A stretch of 7,102 nt of DNA from Halobacteria archaeon (GTDB taxonomy: Archaea; Halobacteriota; Methanoliparia; Methanoliparales; Methanoliparaceae), in assembly GCA_013329575.1 (NCBI GenBank), contig DUJX01000102.1, positions 1-7,102 on the forward strand, read 5' to 3'. Position numbers and translations under genes: made by a program. Positions 1 through 6,466 of this stretch are shown piece by piece. The stretch's first letter is position 1. Each line of letters starts with the position of its first letter. The notes under the pieces are model-generated. The model worked only from the letters and a program-made list of their open reading frames with translations, was not told the DNA's origin and searched no databases.

Positions 1-2692
1 CCGACCCGCTCGCCACCTGCTGCGCAGACGACGATATCTGCTGCATCCCGGTGCTCATCTGACCGACCGCGTCCGCGCCCTCTTCGGCCGACCGGACCGT
101 CTTCTCCATCCGGTCGATTATGTCCCCGACCATCTTGGTCATGCTCTTTAGAAAGACGTTGATATTCACGGCTATGGGTTTATACGCATCGGCTATCTTG
201 CCCGGATCGATGCCCGCCGTCAGATCTCCTTCCGACATCCGTGTCAACGCCCGGCCGATCTCTTCGATCGCTTGCTTCAACTCTCGTTCCCGCTCTTTAA
301 TCTCTTCTGTACTTATATTAACGCTCTCGATCATTGAGTTTATATTATCCGCTATGGGTTTATACGCTTTTGCAATCTTCGTCGGATCAATCTCTGCTGT
401 TAAATCTCCAGCCGACACCCTCGTCAACACATCGTCTATTCTATATATGACATCTTGCAATTCTTGTTTCTGCATGAAACCTTCGGTCACGTCTATGGTT
501 GCACCAATCTTACCATCTGTGTATGGGATATCTATCACACGCAATAACTTTATTTGGCCATCTTTTGTCTTGAAAGGAACAATACCTGAAGATACCTTAC
601 CTATTTTTGAATCAGACCACACATGATTAACCGCGTCAAGAGTTCCTTCCTTCATATAAGGTTCTCCGCTTTTGCACACGTATGGACTCTCTTCTGCGGT
701 CTTTCCTACAAGATCTTCTTTGGTATACCCAATCTGGTTTGTAACTTCTTTGTTAATATAAGCACACTTGCCGATTTTATCAAAAACAGTCAGCCCAACA
801 GGCATATTCGCCAGAAGCATTTCATTAAATTCATATGCTTGCTTGAGTTTTTTCTCTTTTATAAAATTTTCAGTAATATCTATAGCAGAATCAATCCAAC
901 CATCAGAATATTGTATCTCCATTACACGGAATATTTTTATTCTTCCGTCTTTTGTCATGAGAGGTACGACACCAGAAGATCTCTTACCTTTTTTAGATTC
1001 TTCCCATATTTTTTTTAATGCCTCGATGGTCCCTTCTTTCATGTAAGGCTCACCACTTTCGCACATATATGGGCCCTCTTCGTCCTTTTTTCCTATAAGG
1101 TCTTTTTTAGAATAGCCAAGAACACGGGTGTATTCATTGTTAACATAAATGCATCTGCCTTCATTGTTAGCCAACCACACACAAACAGGAATGCTCTCCA
1201 AAAGCATTTCATTAAACTCGTTTGCACGATTGAGTTCCTCCTGTTGCTTTTGTTCGTTGGTAATATCTATACCAATCGCTAGCCTTCCCTCACCTTCTGA
1301 TAAGGGAGATTCCCATGTTTTTATGTAGACCGTGTGCCCATTCTTGTGTTTGTATGGAACGACAACACCTTCATTTGCCTCTTTTTTCTCACCAACTACG
1401 TATCTCCACAACTTATTCAAAGCATTCAGGCTTTCTTCGGTAACACACGGCTGATCTTCTGCTTTTTTTCCGTTTATCTCTATATCTTCCCAACCCCATG
1501 CCTTGTTCCACCTGTCGTTCAGAAGGTGCCATCTTCCGTCCTTATCTACTATACAAAATGCAGCTGGAGCTAATTTAATAATATTCTCGTTAAACTCGTT
1601 CAATTTCTTGATATCGGTTATATCAGTTGCTGAAATTAGAATATTGGTAATATTTTCATCTGCATCTTTGACAGTAGAAAAATTGAGAACTGCTGGGAAA
1701 GTAGAGCCATCCTTTCTTAAAGCAACGGCCTCACATCTCGAAGAGCCTGTTTTTTTACATTTTTCTAAAGCATCTTTTATATTATCCAAGTATTCTTCTG
1801 AATATAATTCCTCAGTCTTAAGCCCGATTATTTCTTCTCTGGATCTATTGAATAGTTTTTCAGTAGCTAAATTTGTATTTACGCGCATGCCTTCATGAGT
1901 CAATAAAGAAGTCGGTAATGGTATCGACCTGAATAGGTTGATTGCATATTTTTTGGCTTTCTCCAGTTCTTCTTCATGCTTTCTTGATTCAGTTATATCA
2001 TTACCGATACACAAAATTTCAGATACCTCGCCCTGTTCGTTGAAAATGGGTGTATTATTCCAGGAAACCCAGATTCGTTCTCCATCTTTCCGCATTACCT
2101 TGTTAATATTGGTCTTATATTTCTTTGGATTTTTGCCAATATCGAGGATTAATTCCTGCAAATCGCCTCCACTCGACCCGGTCTCCGGAATGATAGTTCC
2201 TACTAATTTCTGGTCGATAAGTTCATCTTTAGTATAGCCTAGCAGATCCTCTGAAAATTTATTGATAAAAATAATCTTTCCTTCTCTGTCTAATCTTAGA
2301 AATATGCTGTTTATAGTCTCTACTAGATCATAATAAATCTGCATTTCCTTCAGTTTGCTCACATCGGTTGCAGTAAAGAGTATAATTTCAGTCTCTCCAT
2401 TTTCATCTTTTATCGCAGATAAATTCATTATAACAGGTATTATAACTTCGTCACCGCGGATCATACTCACTTCACAGGACGATCGCCCATCTTTTATGCA
2501 CCGATCAAGCGCATCTCTGATCTTTGACCGATCTTTCTCTGCATAAAGTTTTTCTAACGGTAATCCAATCGTTTCCTTTTGCGATTTTTTGAAAAACGCT
2601 TCAAAAGCAGTATTAACACCAATTCTTATTCCATCTTTTGTTAATAACGAGGCAGGAACAGGCAAATTTTTAAATATAGATAATTCTTCCAT
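1..2692 (-). CDS. Soluble multi-PAS, tandem-HAMP methyl-accepting chemotaxis-type sensor (C-terminus off the left edge)
   Basis: The frame runs from ATG at 2692 to the window edge without a stop: 897 codons, read through by hand. An in-frame TAA lies two codons upstream, so the start is firm; GTGAT precedes it by five bases. Domains by residue: PAS1 about 1-117, PAS2 118-241, PAS3 243-362, PAS4 363-485, PAS5 487-615, PAS6 616-744, HAMP-like modules 745-804 and 805-864, then an MCP-like helix (QQISSSAQQVASGS near 884-897). Most PAS domains end in the usual D-[IV]-T/S motif leading into a coiled linker. There is no signal peptide or membrane segment, so it should be cytoplasmic. In the family, PAS domains sense redox, ligands or cofactors, HAMP relays the signal, and the MCP hairpin contacts CheA/CheW; most of that hairpin is outside the window. 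Cysteine pairs recur at equivalent positions in PAS1/PAS3 and PAS5/PAS6. The last 300 bases are much GC-richer than the rest. A C-terminal fusion cannot be excluded. The ligand is unknown. Confidence 0.93.
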   Translation of the reverse strand, partial: MEELSIFKNLPVPASLLTKDGIRIGVNTAFEAFFKKSQKETIGLPLEKLYAEKDRSKIRDALDRCIKDGRSSCEVSMIRGDEVIIPVIMNLSAIKDENGETEIILFTATDVSKLKEMQIYYDLVETINSIFLRLDREGKIIFINKFSEDLLGYTKDELIDQKLVGTIIPETGSSGGDLQELILDIGKNPKKYKTNINKVMRKDGERIWVSWNNTPIFNEQGEVSEILCIGNDITESRKHEEELEKAKKYAINLFRSIPLPTSLLTHEGMRVNTNLATEKLFNRSREEIIGLKTEELYSEEYLDNIKDALEKCKKTGSSRCEAVALRKDGSTFPAVLNFSTVKDADENITNILISATDITDIKKLNEFNENIIKLAPAAFCIVDKDGRWHLLNDRWNKAWGWEDIEINGKKAEDQPCVTEESLNALNKLWRYVVGEKKEANEGVVVPYKHKNGHTVYIKTWESPLSEGEGRLAIGIDITNEQKQQEELNRANEFNEMLLESIPVCVWLANNEGRCIYVNNEYTRVLGYSKKDLIGKKDEEGPYMCESGEPYMKEGTIEALKKIWEESKKGKRSSGVVPLMTKDGRIKIFRVMEIQYSDGWIDSAIDITENFIKEKKLKQAYEFNEMLLANMPVGLTVFDKIGKCAYINKEVTNQIGYTKEDLVGKTAEESPYVCKSGEPYMKEGTLDAVNHVWSDSKIGKVSSGIVPFKTKDGQIKLLRVIDIPYTDGKIGATIDVTEGFMQKQELQDVIYRIDDVLTRVSAGDLTAEIDPTKIAKAYKPIADNINSMIESVNISTEEIKERERELKQAIEEIGRALTRMSEGDLTAGIDPGKIADAYKPIAVNINVFLKSMTKMVGDIIDRMEKTVRSAEEGADAVGQMSTGMQQISSSAQQVASGS
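101..460 (-). repeat. Tandem duplication encoding two HAMP-like modules
   Basis: Two 60-codon units (about 281-460 and 101-280) encode the related segments LTRVSAGDLTAEIDP...KPIADNIN and LTRMSEGDLTAGIDP...KPIAVNIN. A 17-base identical stretch, GCTATGGGTTTATACGC, lies at 351-367 and 171-187, exactly 180 bases apart. The pattern fits the poly-HAMP arrays seen in soluble archaeal and bacterial chemoreceptors. The second unit is GC-richer than the first. Confidence 0.8.
461..1234 (-). repeat. Tandem duplication encoding PAS5 and PAS6
   Basis: Two adjacent 387-base units (129 codons each; about 848-1234 and 461-847) encode closely similar PAS domains. Shared protein motifs include FNEMLL, SGEPYMKEGT, VPxxTKDG and a D-[IV]-TE end. 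At DNA level, AAGCATTTCATTAAA occurs at 1202-1216 and again at 815-829, exactly 387 bases apart. The stretches 1031-1072 and 644-685 are also clearly similar and equally spaced. Keeping both length and phase indicates an in-frame tandem duplication within the gene. Confidence 0.85.
1601..2692 (-). repeat. Diverged duplication: PAS1 (2342-2692) and PAS3 (about 1601-1951)
   Basis: PAS1 and PAS3 share a distinctive pattern: P-[VL]-P-x-SLLT near the start, an IGL...EELY-type segment, a C-x7-C-E element and an L-[NS]-x-S-x-[IV]-KD block. S15/S262, C65/C312 and C73/C320 all lie 247 residues apart, so the alignment needs no gap across that span. PAS2 and PAS4, which follow them, look less alike. This may be an old duplication of a PAS pair followed by divergence, or of single domains. 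Confidence 0.65.
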
Positions 2693-2697
2693 TCTTT

Positions 2698-2702
2698 ATC
2701 AC
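2698..2702 (-). promoter_or_regulatory. Ribosome-binding site of the PAS/MCP gene
   Basis: The minus strand reads GTGAT, then five bases, then the ATG at 2692. GTGAT is complementary to the usual archaeal 16S 3' end and matches the GGTGAT site before the second permease. With the in-frame stop just upstream, it supports this start. Confidence 0.6.
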
Positions 2703-2729
2703 TACATTCAGATTATTAATTTCTTTTTT

Positions 2730-2750
2730 TATATTTAATCATATAAATAA
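2730..2750 (-). promoter_or_regulatory. Candidate TATA box(es) for the PAS/MCP gene
   Basis: The minus strand has TTAAATATA (complement of 2730-2738) and a second A/T-only element, TTATTTATAT (complement of 2741-2750). An archaeal TATA box sits about 25 bases before the transcript start. The nearer one would start transcription around 2705-2710 and give a leader of about 15-20 bases. The whole region is AT-rich, so the exact box is uncertain. Confidence 0.4.
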
Positions 2751-2761
2751 TAATGTATTAT

Positions 2762-2771
2762 GTTAATTAAC
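2762..2771. promoter_or_regulatory. Palindrome GTTAATTAAC in the divergent promoter region, possible operator
   Basis: This is a perfect 10-base palindrome between the two divergent TATA candidates, where a dimeric regulator could affect both genes. A second palindrome, TGCCGGCA, lies at 2790-2797 and stands out because its surroundings are AT-rich. Short palindromes of this kind arise by chance in A/T-rich DNA, so the operator role is only a suggestion. Confidence 0.2.
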
Positions 2772-2804
2772 TATCAGATTGAAGATTATTGCCGGCATAA
2801 ATCG

Positions 2805-2825
2805 TAAATATAAGTTTAAAAAATA
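2805..2825 (+). promoter_or_regulatory. Candidate TATA region for the ABC importer genes
   Basis: TAAATATAAG begins at 2805, followed by a second A/T stretch with AAAATATA to 2825. The first box would place the transcript start near 2832-2838, giving a leader of only about ten bases before the ATG at 2844. A purine-rich stretch (AGAGAAAG, 2832-2839) just before the start could serve as a weak ribosome-binding site. Confidence 0.45.
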
Positions 2826-2843
2826 TAAAAACAGAGAAAGATT

Positions 2844-4487
2844 ATGATAAAAAAGGCTATAAAGACCATTACACTCCTAACGATTATAATTGTAATTGCC
2901 GTCTCTGTGATCCCAAACACTGTTGGAACAAAATCGGATAATACGTTTAGGTATCCATTAACAGAAGATCCAGGATCTCTTAATCCTCTTTTTAGCACAT
3001 CAGCCGACGCATCAAGTGTGATGATTGGTGGTATGGGTGGTGATGGTGGTATATTCGATCCTCTGATCGATGTATCCTACGAGAGTTTCCATAATAGAGA
3101 GTTCATACCTCGGATAATCACCGGATGGGATTTTAAAAATGACGAGAGCACGGTCGTTTATCATCTAAGAAGAGACGTCTTATGGCACGATAACTCCAAG
3201 CTTACCGCACATGATATGAAGTTCACTTACGATGTAATAACAGATCCTAGTTCAGGATGTATCCAGTACGTAGAGGATTTTAACGTGTGGGTAAAGGATT
3301 ACCGGATAATAGACGACTACACGTTCGAGGTTGATCTTAGGATGAGAGATCCATATCACTTTCAATCTGTATACTACACAACAGGAATAGTTCTGCTCCC
3401 GTACCATTATTTCAAAGATGTTCCGATGGATGAGATAGGATTCGACGCGAGATTCAACCAGAGGCCGATAGGATACGGACCATATAAAATCGTCGATAGA
3501 AAGGTAAATTCTTATGTAACATTGGAAAAATTTAATAATTACTGGAATAAAGGCTATCCTAAGATAGACAGGGTGATATACAAGGTGATACCGGAGGCAT
3601 ATCCTACATGGGTAGCATTCAAGAGGGGCGAGATAGATTTAGTAGATAGAAACTCGCTCTATCTTAAGGGTTTTAACGATTATGTAAAGAGTGGAAAGAT
3701 GACCGTCTATGATTATCCATCCCTTTATTTCTCAGGATTTCGTATAAATTTTCTTAAAGAGGATAATCCGCTCCAGGACAACCGTATACGTCAGGCAGTA
3801 ATGTACGCGCTTGATAGAGACCTTTTGTGTGTGGTTGTAAACGAGAATACAACGGCACCACTCGAAACGATCGTTACAAATCGTTATCCAGACCGAATAA
3901 ACCCTAACACGAAACGATACAGCTATGATCCTTCAAAGGCTAAATCGCTCCTCTCATCGGCTGGTTATAAAGATAGAAATGATGATGGTTATCTCGATAA
4001 AAATGGTAAAAGACTCGAGATAAAATTTCCTTATGTTGGTGGCGGAGCACAGGATGACGTTGCAGAATGGTTCAGAGCAATGATGAAGGATATCGGTATA
4101 TATGCAGATATAGAACAGGTAGATTCGGGCAGATGGAGAGAACTTGCCGATGGCAAGGGTGATTGGGATATCATCTCTGTAAGCATGACAGAAGGACCTT
4201 TTATTGCGGATCATCTGGACTTCTGGTTCAATACAAACGGGTTAGGCAATACCTGTGGGTATTCAAACGCCGAATTGGACTCATTGTTTAATAATTGGAA
4301 GACGATTCTCGATCCAGACGAGCAGAAAAGGATATTATACCAGATACAGGATGTGATGGCAGAAGATCTCCCGTTTCTCTATATACAGCAGGGCGTGATC
4401 GTAAGAGGATACAATTCAGGTGTATGCAGATTGAAGAGTTCTCCATGGGGTATGGAAAGTTCTCTTATGGAGTATTACTGGATATAG
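2844..4487 (+). CDS. ABC importer substrate-binding protein, SBP_bac_5 family (peptide/nickel type)
   Basis: This 547-residue protein is the extracellular solute receptor of a DppA/OppA/NikA-type importer. Residues 1-7 are basic and about 8-27 form a hydrophobic helix, giving an N-terminal signal or anchor. No lipobox cysteine follows, so it is either cleaved and released or held by the uncleaved helix. Family landmarks are a TEDPGSLNPLF start to the mature domain, the LRRDVLWHD...LTAHDMKFTYD block at about 108-130, GYGPYKI at about 210-216 and a NRIRQAVMYALDR motif in the second half. An acidic loop at 377-388 (DRNDDGYLDKNG) resembles the calcium-binding loops often seen in archaeal members. 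Length is normal for the family. It is the first gene of the plus-strand importer cluster and is divergent from the PAS sensor. The substrate cannot be read from the sequence; dppA-like naming would be by family only. Confidence 0.93.
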   Translation: MIKKAIKTITLLTIIIVIAVSVIPNTVGTKSDNTFRYPLTEDPGSLNPLFSTSADASSVMIGGMGGDGGIFDPLIDVSYESFHNREFIPRIITGWDFKNDESTVVYHLRRDVLWHDNSKLTAHDMKFTYDVITDPSSGCIQYVEDFNVWVKDYRIIDDYTFEVDLRMRDPYHFQSVYYTTGIVLLPYHYFKDVPMDEIGFDARFNQRPIGYGPYKIVDRKVNSYVTLEKFNNYWNKGYPKIDRVIYKVIPEAYPTWVAFKRGEIDLVDRNSLYLKGFNDYVKSGKMTVYDYPSLYFSGFRINFLKEDNPLQDNRIRQAVMYALDRDLLCVVVNENTTAPLETIVTNRYPDRINPNTKRYSYDPSKAKSLLSSAGYKDRNDDGYLDKNGKRLEIKFPYVGGGAQDDVAEWFRAMMKDIGIYADIEQVDSGRWRELADGKGDWDIISVSMTEGPFIADHLDFWFNTNGLGNTCGYSNAELDSLFNNWKTILDPDEQKRILYQIQDVMAEDLPFLYIQQGVIVRGYNSGVCRLKSSPWGMESSLMEYYWI

Positions 4488-4601
4488 TATTTTGTAGTAT
4501 TGATATAATTGATGTTGAATTAACGCAGAGTGGACGATTATAGAAAAATTAGATCACATATAGATTTAAATAAAAATTGGATGAGAGAGAGATTGGACGA
4601 G
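4488..4601 (+). promoter_or_regulatory. Gap between binding-protein and first permease genes, with a candidate TATA box at 4565-4572
   Basis: This 114-base AT-rich stretch contains TTTAAATA at 4565-4572, a full match to the archaeal TTTAWATA box. It would place a transcript start near 4592-4598, just before the preferred permease start at 4602. The hexamer AGTATT occurs three times across the end of the upstream gene (4471, 4486, 4496). I see no convincing hairpin or T-run terminator. The permease frame is open back to a GTG at 4530, so part of this stretch could be coding instead. Confidence 0.3.
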
Positions 4602-5558
4602 ATGACTGGGTTAAAAAGTTATATCGTTAAGCGGGCGGTATTGTTACCGATCACGTTTATTATAATAACATTCATAGTCTTTATGCTTTACCTATCCGCT
4701 CCAGGCGATCCTGTAGATTATATCCTACCACCGCAACAGGCAATGCGGCCTGAGATAAGAGATAGAATAATAACGATGTACGGGCTTGACAAAAACCCGA
4801 TAGAACAGTACGGGATATGGCTTAAAAATTTTTTTAAAGGAGAGTGGGGTTACTCGTTTAAATTAGGGCTTCCCGTAAGAGATCTCGTCACAGATGCCTT
4901 GTTTTTTACACTCATTTTAAATTTTGTGCCATTTTTAATAGTCTTGCCGTCATCGATCTGGTTAGGAAAGAAGATGGCTATCAAGGCAAACTCTGTTACC
5001 GACAGGGTTGTAATGGGGGTTACTCTATTAGGGTATTCTATACCTCCTATTGTATTAGGAATCTTTCTTTTATGGCTTTTTGCCGATATTTTGCAGATTT
5101 TTCCTGTATCTGGATTTGAGAGCATGGCGTTTGGCGAAGTAGTATTTAGAATGATACTTCCGACGATAGCGATACTTATAGGCTCTTTTGCATACCTACA
5201 AAGGTTTGTACGGGCAAATATGCTCGAGGTTTTAAGAGAAGATTATATCATAACGGCAAGAAGCAAAGGACTCGATGAAAAGACGATTATAAACAAACAT
5301 GCGTTTAAAAACACGCTTATACCGGTATCAACATACATCGTGGATTACGTAACGGTCGGGCTTATAACAGGATCGTTTATCCTGGAGAATATATTCTCTT
5401 GGCCGGGCCTTGCAAGGCTTACTGTGTCTGCATCACTCAATCAGGATATCTACATAGTCATGGCAAACCTTGTCATGTACGTCATAATAGGATTCATCGC
5501 ATTCATACTAAGGGACATAATATACGCTTATGTCGATCCACGGGTGATGCTCGGATGA
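4602..5558 (+). CDS. ABC importer permease, DppB/OppB type
   Basis: This is the first of two membrane subunits that form the channel for the binding protein encoded upstream. Using ATG 4602 it has 318 residues and begins MTGLKSYIVKR, so the first membrane helix (about 10-32) starts where it does in most DppB proteins. It is followed by the family's APGDP motif. Earlier in-frame starts are ATG 4581 (325 residues) and GTG 4530 (342 residues); they would add an unusual charged N-terminal extension and have no clear ribosome-binding site. About six hydrophobic helices are visible. The ATPase-contacting EAA-type loop is REDYIITARSKG...KHAFKNTLIPV, from about residue 212. The C-terminus, DIIYAYVDPRVMLG, is typical of the family. 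The stop overlaps the next permease's start (ATGA), indicating translational coupling. Substrate unknown; function confident, exact start less so. Confidence 0.92.
   Translation: MTGLKSYIVKRAVLLPITFIIITFIVFMLYLSAPGDPVDYILPPQQAMRPEIRDRIITMYGLDKNPIEQYGIWLKNFFKGEWGYSFKLGLPVRDLVTDALFFTLILNFVPFLIVLPSSIWLGKKMAIKANSVTDRVVMGVTLLGYSIPPIVLGIFLLWLFADILQIFPVSGFESMAFGEVVFRMILPTIAILIGSFAYLQRFVRANMLEVLREDYIITARSKGLDEKTIINKHAFKNTLIPVSTYIVDYVTVGLITGSFILENIFSWPGLARLTVSASLNQDIYIVMANLVMYVIIGFIAFILRDIIYAYVDPRVMLG
5543..5548 (+). promoter_or_regulatory. Ribosome-binding site of the second permease, inside the end of the first
   Basis: GGTGAT lies six bases before the ATG at 5555 and is the strongest such site in the window. 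It decides this start over the in-frame ATG at 5399, which would sit deep inside the first permease gene and add 52 residues that do not resemble the family. Confidence 0.7.
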
Positions 5559-6466
5559 AGATCACGGATATCAGAGAATCATACCGGTGGAAGAGGTTTA
5601 AGTCGAACAAACCCGCGGTAGGATGCTTAGTCTTCCTTATATTAATCTATCTGGTCTCGTTCATAGGACCTTTGATATTAGACGATCCTTTCAACGTTTA
5701 TGATCCACAAAACAGGTACAATCCTCCATCGAGAGACCATCTTCTGGGCACAGACAGGCAGGGCAGAGATGTGCTGTCAATGACGATATACGGAGGAAGA
5801 ATGACGCTGACCGTTGGTCTTGTAGCCGTAGCGATAGCTGTCGCGATAGGACTCGTTTATGGTGCTATCATGGGTTATTTTGGAGGTTGGATAGACAACC
5901 TGATGATGCAAGGTACGATGATAATAAGTTCGATACCCTCGATACCGCTGATAGTTATAGTAATGGGGATATTCGGAAGGAATATATACCTCGTAATGGT
6001 GCTCGAAGGTCTTCTTCTCTGGACGGGTATATCTATAATAACGAGAGGACAGTTCATGACTTTTAAAGAGCGAGAGTTTGTAGAAGCGGCGAGAGCATAC
6101 GGAGCATCAACTTCCAGGATCATCTTCCGCCATATACTGCCAAACACTCTCGCACCAATCTGGGTGAACGTCTCATTCCTTATGGGCAGTGCCATCGTCT
6201 TGGAGAGCACGCTCAGTTACCTTGGGCTAGGCGTCCCTTTCGATATCACATCGTGGGGAAGGATGCTCGTACTCGGAAAAGATGTCATGTCCGACGCGCC
6301 ATGGATATTCCTTCCGTCGGCGATTCTGCTATTCCTCACATCGTTCTCATTCATCGTTTTAGGAGAGACGATACGGGATGTCTTTGATCCCAAATTTAGA
6401 AGCAAAACGATGGTTGATAATGAATATAAATCTCATACGAAAGAGATTCACAGAAAAGATCAGTAA
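5555..6466 (+). CDS. ABC importer permease, DppC/OppC type
   Basis: This 303-residue protein is the second channel subunit, partner of the DppB-type permease. The start at 5555 overlaps the preceding stop by four bases (ATGA) and has a GGTGAT site at the right distance. Landmarks in order are a cytoplasmic N-terminus with YRWKRFKSNKPA, a first membrane helix at about 27-46, the family block HLLGTDRQGRDVLS, several further helices, and the EAA loop VEAARAYGAS...HILPNTLAPI from about residue 176. This is followed by LESTLSYLGLGV and, near the end, LGETIRDVFDPKF, both classic DppC signatures. Length is normal. The last 16 codons, after FDPKFR, are a hydrophilic tail. Its 3' end overlaps by seven bases the stop of the ATPase gene that converges on it from the minus strand. 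No terminator hairpin is evident between the two genes. Confidence 0.95.
   Translation: MKITDIRESYRWKRFKSNKPAVGCLVFLILIYLVSFIGPLILDDPFNVYDPQNRYNPPSRDHLLGTDRQGRDVLSMTIYGGRMTLTVGLVAVAIAVAIGLVYGAIMGYFGGWIDNLMMQGTMIISSIPSIPLIVIVMGIFGRNIYLVMVLEGLLLWTGISIITRGQFMTFKEREFVEAARAYGASTSRIIFRHILPNTLAPIWVNVSFLMGSAIVLESTLSYLGLGVPFDITSWGRMLVLGKDVMSDAPWIFLPSAILLFLTSFSFIVLGETIRDVFDPKFRSKTMVDNEYKSHTKEIHRKDQ

Noticed and set aside
120..2546. Seven plus-strand open frames of 63-168 codons
   Set aside because: All lie opposite the 897-codon minus-strand frame, which has clear PAS/HAMP/MCP motifs. The plus-strand translations have no recognisable domain, and their repeated-looking segments simply mirror the PAS and HAMP duplications.
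2816..2998. 60-codon minus-strand frame ending in a hydrophobic helix
   Set aside because: It is antisense to the signal peptide of the binding protein, has no ribosome-binding site, and its hydrophobicity comes from the complement of that A/T-rich coding stretch.
3954..4214. Minus-strand frame inside the binding-protein gene
   Set aside because: Antisense shadow of a confidently assigned gene, with no family-like motif. The same applies to minus-strand frames at 4850-5125, 5875-6210 and 6217-6405.
4295..4543. Plus-strand 82-codon frame at the end of the binding-protein gene
   Set aside because: It overlaps the conserved C-terminus of the binding protein in another frame, and its arginine-rich sequence resembles no known protein.
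5399..5554. N-terminal extension of the second permease to ATG 5399
   Set aside because: It would overlap the first permease by 160 bases with a cysteine/histidine-rich segment unlike the family. ATG 5555 has a GGTGAT site and gives normal length.
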